A stretch of 18,668 nucleotides of DNA, from assembly GCA_050011535.1 (NCBI GenBank), contig JBEKIX010000062.1, positions 1 through 18,668 on the forward strand, read 5' to 3'. A model generated the notes under the pieces. It saw nothing but the letters and a program-made list of their open reading frames with translations, was not told the origin of the DNA and did not search any database. This document shows positions 1 through 4,512 of the stretch, one piece after another. Numbering within the stretch: position 1 is the first letter of the stretch; each line of letters begins with the position of its first letter. Origin of the DNA: JAFNAG01 sp050011535 (GTDB lineage Bacteria; Acidobacteriota; UBA6911). A program made the translations under genes and the position numbers.

Positions 1-681
1 GAAGCCGACGGGATCGACAGCCTGATCCGCGTTGTGCGCAGCCAGATCGGTCATGGCGCCGACTGGGTCAAGATCTATGCCGATTACCGTTGGGGCGCCA
101 ATGGCACGGCCGCGCCCACTTTTTCGATCGACGAGATCAAACTTGCCGTTGAAACCGCCCGCAGCAGCGGAAGGCCAGTTTCGGCGCACTCCACAACGGC
201 GGAAGGAATGCGCCGCTGCATACTCGGGGGTGTGGAAACGATCGAGCACGGTGACGGTGGCACGCCTGAGATCTTCCAGATGATGAAAGAACACGGCACG
301 GTTTTGTGTCCTACCGTCTCGACCTCCGGACCAAATTCGGCCCGCAAGCGCGCCAGTTTCAAGGCTGCGCTCGATGCCGGGGTAACAATTGCCAGCGGCA
401 GCGATGTTGGCACGTTCCCACACGGGGACAACGCGCGCGAGATTGAGATCATGGTGGGCTTCGGCATGCCGCTCTTGGATGCCCTGCGTTCCGCTACTTC
501 GATCGATGCGCGCGTATTGCACATGGAAGATCAGGTCGGGCAGGTCAAGGCCGGCCTGTTCGCGGACCTCATCGCAGTCGATGGCGATGCAACCAAGGAT
601 CTCACAGCTATTCGCAAGGTACGTTTTGTCATGAAGGGCGGCACCATATACAAACAGGGCGGCGAACCGGTGATGCGGTAG
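1..681 (+). CDS. Amidohydrolase family protein (imidazolonepropionase/prolidase-like), 5'-truncated by window edge
   Basis: The reading frame is open from base 1, so this is the C-terminal 226 residues of a longer gene that starts outside the window. The visible part carries the second half of a metal-dependent amidohydrolase barrel: a VKIY lysine that in related enzymes is carboxylated and bridges two metals, a histidine in SAHS, a histidine in TIEHGD, and the aspartate in ASGSDVG that normally acts as catalytic base. It closes with the composite beta-domain signature GLFADLIAVDGD and a repeat of the VMKGG type. The family (COG1228) hydrolyses C-N bonds in cyclic amides or in dipeptides such as Xaa-Pro or Xaa-Arg. 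Substrate cannot be told from this part, and the HxH metal motif and any signal peptide lie upstream of the window. The next gene starts about 40 bp downstream on the same strand, so co-transcription is likely. Confidence 0.88.
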   Translation, partial: EADGIDSLIRVVRSQIGHGADWVKIYADYRWGANGTAAPTFSIDEIKLAVETARSSGRPVSAHSTTAEGMRRCILGGVETIEHGDGGTPEIFQMMKEHGTVLCPTVSTSGPNSARKRASFKAALDAGVTIASGSDVGTFPHGDNAREIEIMVGFGMPLLDALRSATSIDARVLHMEDQVGQVKAGLFADLIAVDGDATKDLTAIRKVRFVMKGGTIYKQGGEPVMR

Positions 682-720
682 ATCTGCTGGGGCACTCGTG
701 CAATGAAAAGGGGTGTCGCA

Positions 721-1327
721 ATGAGTGAGCGGCAGTTTCTGTGGGGGTTGTCAAACGGCGTGATGGTCTTTGCGATCACGGGGGCGTTCTGGCTCGGTCT
801 CTGGATCGGAACCGCGGCGCCCAGGATTGGAGGGTTGGTCTGCGCCGTATCAACCGTCCTTCAGGTCGGCATTTGCGCGGCATTGCTCTGGGCCGCCGTG
901 CGGCTTCGGAGGAAGTCAGGATTCCGGAGGTCGGAACTGCGGCAAGCGGAGGGACGCCGATCGCCGGAGACTCAGCACATTCTGGCCGGTCTCCGCTGGA
1001 CCATTGCAGGGCAGACCGCGCTGATCGCATTTGCCGTGTGGGCGTGCGTACGCGCGGGTTCGGAGCAGCTGATCTGGCCGGCCATTGCCCTGGTCGTCAG
1101 TCTTCATCTGATTCCGCTCGCGAAGATCTTTCACGTTCGGGCTTACTACGGCACGGCCGCTGCCGGCAGCGTCGTTTCGATAATGTCCATCACGGGGTTG
1201 GCCGGCGCGTACGCCGTGGAATCTCGCTGCCGGGATGGCAACCGTGATGTGGATCTCTGCGCTCTATCTGCTCTGGAACGCGGACGCGATTGCCGCGAGT
1301 GCCGTAGGGGAGCGGTGGGCGGCCTGA
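721..1327 (+). CDS. Multi-spanning membrane protein of unknown function, with an apparent one-base frameshift
   Basis: I do not recognise the family. The start at 721 is chosen over an ATG at 703 because AAAAGGGG (706-713) sits 7 bases before it. The protein starts with a hydrophobic helix (FLWGLSNGVMVFAITGAFW) and continues with further helices separated by a basic loop (RLRRKSGFRRSE). Read without correction, the frame turns hydrophilic and cysteine/arginine-rich after about residue 160 and stops at 1335. Moving to the next frame at the GGGG run 1194-1197 restores a membrane helix (LAAGMATVMWISALYLLWN) ending at TGA 1325-1327, giving a 201-residue protein with about six helices. This implies one extra base, either an assembly/sequencing error or a recent mutation. 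It follows the amidohydrolase closely and probably shares its transcript. Confidence 0.62.
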
Positions 1328-1375
1328 CGGCATAATTTCGAGGTTATGGCGCCCGTGCCCGGGATCAGAGTGGGG

Positions 1376-1557
1376 GGTCGGACCCAATGCTGTTAACGTA
1401 AGCGCAATTTGAAGAACTTGCCACAGATTACAAAGATTTCACTGAACATCCTCTCCCACAATCCAGCTTTTTCACTCTTAAATCTGTGAAATCTGTGGCG
1501 AGATTTTTTGCCCGCTTGCGGGACCTCGGCCTTAAGTTAACGGCATTGGGTCCGACC
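1376..1557. repeat. Nested inverted-repeat element (MITE/REP-like), about 182 bp
   Basis: The outer arms are 1376-1402 and 1531-1557; they are reverse complements at 25 of 27 positions (core GGTCGGACCCAATGC and GTTAAC). Inside them lie imperfect inner arms at about 1421-1441 and 1479-1499, built on CCACAGATT / AATCTGTGG and containing the short direct repeat AATCTGTGAAATCTGTGG. A small perfect hairpin CCCGC-TT-GCGGG follows at 1511-1522. No reading frame of interest lies inside. The element lies between two genes of the same strand. Its nested symmetry fits a non-autonomous mobile or structural repeat; whether it is multicopy cannot be judged from one window. Confidence 0.7.
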
Positions 1558-1693
1558 TCAGACCACACCTCCGATTGCCGGCGCTGTAACGGACATGGAT
1601 GAGCCGTACTTTTCGTGTGCAGAAAGAGTGAGCCGCCAGAGTCATCAGCCGGAAGTGTGTCAAAACCCCGTATCCCGCAACGCCGCTTTGGTC

Positions 1694-1891
1694 TATAATC
1701 GCGCTCGTGTGTGCGAGAAAGGGCGGAAGTTACCATAAGGCCCCAAGTACGAACCCGAGGACCCGGGAGGAGGGCAGACGAGCGCACGCCTTGGCGCGGG
1801 CGTCGATCGAATACGCGGCGTGTCCTTCCTATCCACTAGCGCGGCTTTAGGGAAGTGATTCGCAGTAGGGTATAAGGGGTCGAGCGCGATT
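1694..1891 (+). other. Possible small structured RNA or paired-end element in the gene-free region
   Basis: A consensus-like -10 box TATAAT is at 1694-1699, without a convincing -35 box. The 11-mer AATCGCGCTCG at 1697-1707 is exactly complementary to CGAGCGCGATT at 1881-1891, so a transcript through the region could close into a roughly 185-nt structure. Several smaller hairpins are possible inside (for example CTTCCTA near 1825 with TAGGGAAG near 1848, and ACGCC with GGCGT near 1786-1803). A competing partner ACGAGCGC lies near 1779-1786. I could not match it to tmRNA, RNase P RNA, SRP RNA or a known riboswitch; a 6S-like RNA is only a loose idea from size and terminal stem. The rest of 1558-1693 shows nothing I can interpret. 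Confidence 0.22.
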
Positions 1892-1955
1892 GGCTTCATT
1901 TTCCTGAGTTTCCTGGGGTAACTTCGCAGCCTCCGCACCCGCCATTTTTGCCTGC

Positions 1956-1974
1956 CACCGCGATCCCCGCGGTG
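1956..1974. other. Perfect hairpin CACCGCG-N5-CGCGGTG
   Basis: Seven-base arms at 1956-1962 and 1968-1974 with a 5-base loop. It lies about 140 bp before the PLP lyase start and downstream of the putative structured RNA. It is not followed by a T-run, so a classical intrinsic terminator is unlikely. It could belong to the 5' leader of the lyase transcript. Confidence 0.3.
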
Positions 1975-2027
1975 CTTTCGTGAATCCCGACCACGGCGGC
2001 CGGATCCAGTGGTGAATGCATAAAGAT

Positions 2028-2081
2028 CGCCAGGACGCAGCCCTGGCGTGTGCCCCAGTGCGATGAACCGCTACTGGGCAT
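2028..2081 (+). promoter_or_regulatory. Two tandem hairpins in the 5' leader of the PLP lyase gene
   Basis: The first hairpin is perfect: CGCCAGG (2028-2034), 7-base loop, CCTGGCG (2042-2048). The second, starting directly after it, pairs TGCCCCAGT near 2050-2058 with ACTGGGCA near 2072-2079, with one bulged C. The short leader reading frame begins in the loop of the second hairpin, and the lyase ribosome site lies 25 bases beyond it. This could be a leader controlling translation or transcript elongation, but no U-tract marks it as an intrinsic terminator. Confidence 0.3.
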
Positions 2082-2119
2082 CGTCCGCAGGCAATCCGAC
2101 AATCAGGAGGCCCACATGA
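2063..2119 (+). CDS. Possible 18-residue leader peptide overlapping the lyase start (ATGA)
   Basis: ATG at 2063 opens an 18-codon frame reading MNRYWASSAGNPTIRRPT, whose TGA stop (2117-2119) overlaps the ATG (2116-2118) of the lyase gene. This is the overlap typical of translational coupling. It carries adjacent Tyr and Trp codons, which is suggestive next to a tyrosine/tryptophan-lyase-family gene: the E. coli tnaC leader has a single key Trp and ends in Pro. Against it, I see no Shine-Dalgarno sequence before the ATG, and a 57-base open frame is easily found by chance. The lyase has its own strong ribosome site inside this frame. Confidence 0.2.
   Translation: MNRYWASSAGNPTIRRPT
2105..2110 (+). 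promoter_or_regulatory. Ribosome binding site AGGAGG of the PLP lyase gene
   Basis: A perfect AGGAGG ends five bases before ATG 2116. It decides the start: an in-frame GTG at 2050 would add 22 residues without similarity to the family and has no ribosome site. Confidence 0.85.
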
Positions 2120-3561
2120 TCATCAAATTATCCAATGGAAAAGAGATTCCCGTCGAAGCGCATAAGGTACGCATCGTGCAGAAGGCCTATCTCGTGCCGG
2201 TCGATGAACGGCTCAAAGCTTTGGAGGAAGGCGGTTACAACACCTTTTCCCTCCGCACCAAGTATGTCTTCCTAGATATGCTCACCGACAGCGGAACCAA
2301 TGCGATGAGCGACAATCAGTTGGCAGCCATGATGGTGTCCGACGATGCCTATGCCGGCGGCGAAAGCTATTACAAACTTGCGGATGCCATCAAGGATGTT
2401 TTGCACTTCGCCTACGTGCTCCCGGTGCATCAAGGACGCGCCGCGGAACATCTCCTGGCGAAAGTCTATGTGAAGCCTGGGAGCATCATCCCGATGAATT
2501 ACCACTTCACGACCACCAGGGCTCACTTTGAGATGGCAGGCGGCACGGTCCTGGAAATCTTCACCGACGAAGCCCTGAATACTCAAAGCACGGAATTGTT
2601 CAAGGGCAACCTGGATTTGCAGAAGTTCAAGGACACCATCGCCAAATACGGGGCAAAGCAAATCCCCTTTGTGCGCATGGAAGCCACGACCAATCTGCTC
2701 GGCGGACAGCCTTTCTCCATGGCGAATCTGCGCGAAGTAAAACGGATCGCTTCCGACCATGGGATTCCTCTGGTGTACGACGGCAGTCTGATCTCCGAGA
2801 ACGCCTACTTCATCAAGCAGAGGGAAAAGGGATACGAGGACAAGTCGATCCAGGACATCCTGTGGGAGATGATGAGCCTGGTGGATATTTTCTATCTCTC
2901 CGGCAGAAAAAGCACCTGTGTCCGGGGCGGTTTCATCGCTACCAATAACAAGAAATGTTTTGAAGAGATAAAGCCCTGGCTCCCCCTTTATGAAGGATTT
3001 CTCACTTATGGGGGGATGTCGAGCAAAGAGATCGAAGCAATGGCGGTCGGACTGCGCGAAATGACGGATATCAATGTGGCCGGCAGTGCAGCCGAGTTTG
3101 TAAAGTACTTCGCCGAGCGGCTGATAGAGCAGGGCATCCCTGTCGTCACGCCCCCCGGAGGTCTGGCCTGCCACCTCGATGCCAAGCTTTTCCTGCCCCA
3201 CCTGCCTCAATCGCAATATCCCGCGGGAGCGCTGGCAGCCGCAGTCTACCTGGTTTCCGGCGTGAGAAGCATGGAAAGGGGCACTATCTCCATGGACCGC
3301 GACCAGAGTGGCCATGAGGTGTACTCGGATCTGGAGCTGGCGCGCCTGGCAGTTCCCCGCAGGGTGTATACCATGTCGCAGATCGAATACTGCGTGGACC
3401 GCTTGGATTGGCTGTACCGGCACAGGAATCTGGTCAAGGGCTTGAAGTTCGTCGAAGAGCCGCCGGTATTGCGCTTTTTCTTCGGGAAATTGTCAGCCCT
3501 CGACAATTGGAGCTATAATCTTGCGGAGGTTTTCAAGAAGAACTTCGGCGCGAACTTCTGA
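2116..3561 (+). CDS. Tyrosine phenol-lyase/tryptophanase-family PLP-dependent beta-eliminating lyase (divergent)
   Basis: A 481-residue cytosolic enzyme of aspartate aminotransferase fold type I; the closest relatives I can recall are tyrosine phenol-lyases (about 456 residues). Family motifs occur in order: LLTDSGT-like (DMLTDSGT, 54-61), DDAYAGGESYY (76-86), HQGR (105-108), FTTTR (131-135), NLLGGQPFSMAN (193-204), SENAYFIKQRE (227-237), the PLP lysine in SGRKS (Lys265), YEGFLTYGGM (292-301), GVRSMERG (382-389) and PRRVYT (414-419). SMERG and the phenylalanine cluster LRFFF (452-456) resemble tyrosine phenol-lyase rather than tryptophanase. Odd points: where both families have Asp-x-x-Arg next to the pyridine ring this protein has DGSL (222-225); GGHAxF is GGLACH (348-353); Lys-Lys before the cofactor is Arg-Lys; and the C-terminus extends about 20 residues. 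The family splits an amino acid to pyruvate, ammonia and an aromatic leaving group; the substitutions make the substrate uncertain. Confidence 0.85.
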   Translation: MIIKLSNGKEIPVEAHKVRIVQKAYLVPVDERLKALEEGGYNTFSLRTKYVFLDMLTDSGTNAMSDNQLAAMMVSDDAYAGGESYYKLADAIKDVLHFAYVLPVHQGRAAEHLLAKVYVKPGSIIPMNYHFTTTRAHFEMAGGTVLEIFTDEALNTQSTELFKGNLDLQKFKDTIAKYGAKQIPFVRMEATTNLLGGQPFSMANLREVKRIASDHGIPLVYDGSLISENAYFIKQREKGYEDKSIQDILWEMMSLVDIFYLSGRKSTCVRGGFIATNNKKCFEEIKPWLPLYEGFLTYGGMSSKEIEAMAVGLREMTDINVAGSAAEFVKYFAERLIEQGIPVVTPPGGLACHLDAKLFLPHLPQSQYPAGALAAAVYLVSGVRSMERGTISMDRDQSGHEVYSDLELARLAVPRRVYTMSQIEYCVDRLDWLYRHRNLVKGLKFVEEPPVLRFFFGKLSALDNWSYNLAEVFKKNFGANF

Positions 3562-3635
3562 GAAATACAAGAGTGCTGTGGTAGTTGCAACTGTCTCGCC
3601 GGTGGACCTGCGCAGATTCATCGTGAGCGTAACAG

Positions 3636-3778
3636 CTACAGCTCCCTCACGGCAATGATCGGATCGACATGGGCCGCGTGCCGGGCAGGAGCCGAACAAA
3701 AATCGGCCGGAGAAACATGCGGGTAATGATGCCCGCCATCAGGCCCGCGCCGATACCGCAACCTGCCGGGACCAGCCC
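3636..3778 (-). pseudogene. Remnant of the C-terminus of an FtsX/MacB-type (ADOP-like) ABC permease
   Basis: On the minus strand, bases 3689 down to 3636 encode PARHAAHVDPIIAVREL followed by TAG. This matches the characteristic end of MacB/FtsX-like permeases (PxRRAARxDPxxALRxE). Just upstream, in another frame, 3778 to about 3700 encodes GLVPAGCGIGAGLMAGIITR, resembling the start of the last membrane helix of the same family. The segment that should join them is missing, and nothing of the roughly 800-residue protein is found further upstream. So this is a fragment left by deletion, sited between the lyase and the FmdB-type gene. The recognition rests on family memory. Confidence 0.6.
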
Positions 3779-3810
3779 ATCCCGCCGATCTCAGCGTAGG
3801 GCGCGTGCTC

Positions 3811-3876
3811 GTGATCGCGATCGTGGCCGGTAGCTTACGGACATTAAGAGCCGATCACGATCCCGACCACGATCAC
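3811..3876. repeat. Imperfect GATC-rich inverted repeat
   Basis: GTGATCGCGATCGTGGCCGG (3811-3830) faces CCGATCACGATC and CCACGATCAC (3851-3876) across a 20-base spacer. Both arms are built from repeated GATC/GATCG units. It lies in the non-coding stretch between the permease remnant and the small zinc-ribbon gene. It could be an extragenic palindrome or a degenerate tandem repeat. Nothing else is seen in 3562-3635 or 3877-3913. Confidence 0.4.
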
Positions 3877-3927
3877 AACGTTTGTGGAAGCAGTCATTTT
3901 CGAATCAGTCCACCGGAGGGTATTTAT

Positions 3928-4092
3928 ATGCCGACATACGAATACCTTTGTACGAAATGCCGCAAGAAATTTTCGCTTCGCATGAGCATCAGTGAACACG
4001 ACACGAAGAAGATTCGTTGCCCCAAATGCAAGAGCACCAAGGTCGAGCAGCAATTGAAGTCCTTCTTCGTGGTTACATCCAAGAAAAGCTGA
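3928..4092 (+). CDS. FmdB-family zinc-ribbon protein
   Basis: A 54-residue protein beginning MPTYEYLCTKCRKKF, the standard opening of the FmdB/CxxC_CxxC_SSSS regulatory-like family. Two CxxC knuckles (Cys8/Cys11 and Cys31/Cys34, in CTKC and CPKC) should bind one zinc ion. The tail is basic and ends at Ser54. The start is supported by GGAGG at 3915-3919, eight bases upstream. The family is widespread and small; a role in regulating formamidase/amidase expression was proposed for the founding member, but the function here is unknown. The flanks are decayed genes, so it appears monocistronic. Confidence 0.82.
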   Translation: MPTYEYLCTKCRKKFSLRMSISEHDTKKIRCPKCKSTKVEQQLKSFFVVTSKKS

Positions 4093-4140
4093 TCTCGGTC
4101 TCTGACCAGATTTGGATGCAATCTCGAATTTGCACGCATT

Positions 4141-4362
4141 CTATCGCAAGGGATTTATCCAGCGGAGTCCGCTGAATTGGGCAAAATCTGTATCGTTGGA
4201 GTGGAGTTCGCACCGATACTCGATGGCCAGAGCTGCGAGTACGGCATCTGTTGTCATGTTGCCCACGGCGCCGGCTTCCCCCAGAATAGCGCCAAGAATT
4301 TCGAGATGCCGAACAATCCCATCCTGCATATCAGGCTGCAATACGGACGGTTCCACCCTCAT
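4141..4362 (-). pseudogene. C-terminal half of a VapC-type PIN-domain toxin
   Basis: The minus-strand frame encodes 73 residues that match the second half of PIN-domain ribonucleases: GEAGAVGNMTTDAVLAALAI contains the conserved third acidic residue (Asp in TTDA), SNDTDF the fourth acidic position, and FSGLRWINPL the usual VapC ending. The N-terminal half, with the first aspartate and the glutamate of the active site, is absent: an in-frame TAA directly precedes the first ATG, and the sequence beyond 4362 shows no PIN motif. No VapB antitoxin is seen. So this is a truncated, inactive toxin remnant. Confidence 0.75.
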
Positions 4363-4389
4363 TTAAAAGGAGTGTTGTATCTATGATAT

Positions 4390-4406
4390 TTGCAGTTAAA
4401 CTGCAA
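4390..4406. promoter_or_regulatory. 17-bp perfect palindrome upstream of norZ, candidate NO-responsive (NsrR-like) operator
   Basis: TTGCAGTTAAACTGCAA is a perfect 8+1+8 palindrome. Its core TGCA-N7-TGCA has the spacing and AT-rich centre of the NsrR site known from enterics (TGCATTTNAAATGCA), with one symmetric change. A -10-like TATGAT lies at 4382-4387 immediately before it, so a repressor bound here would cover the transcription start. The norZ start is 107 bases downstream. The assignment to NsrR or another Rrf2-type regulator is inferred; no regulator gene is in the window. Confidence 0.45.
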
Positions 4407-4512
4407 GAGTAAAAATTATGGGTACGATCGTTTCTGCCTGGGCGCGCCAAAGCAATCTTTCGACATGAGGACGGGAACTGGAAATCCTGATAGGGATTGA
4501 TGGGGGCACATC

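Noticed and set aside
1419..1500. Possible CRISPR-like repeats from the recurring AATCTGTGAAATCTGTGG words
   Set aside because: Only two inverted occurrences with no regular spacers and no cas genes; better explained by the nested palindrome.
1428..1787. A 119-codon minus-strand frame across the gene-free region
   Set aside because: It runs through the inverted-repeat element, has no ribosome site and no family resemblance.
2272..3423. A 383-codon open frame on the minus strand opposite the PLP lyase
   Set aside because: It is the antisense of a gene with clear family motifs; its translation has no recognisable domain and no ribosome site. Long antisense frames are common in GC-rich coding DNA.
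4382..4387. TATGAT as a firm promoter call for norZ
   Set aside because: No acceptable -35 at 16-18 bases upstream; kept only as context for the palindrome.
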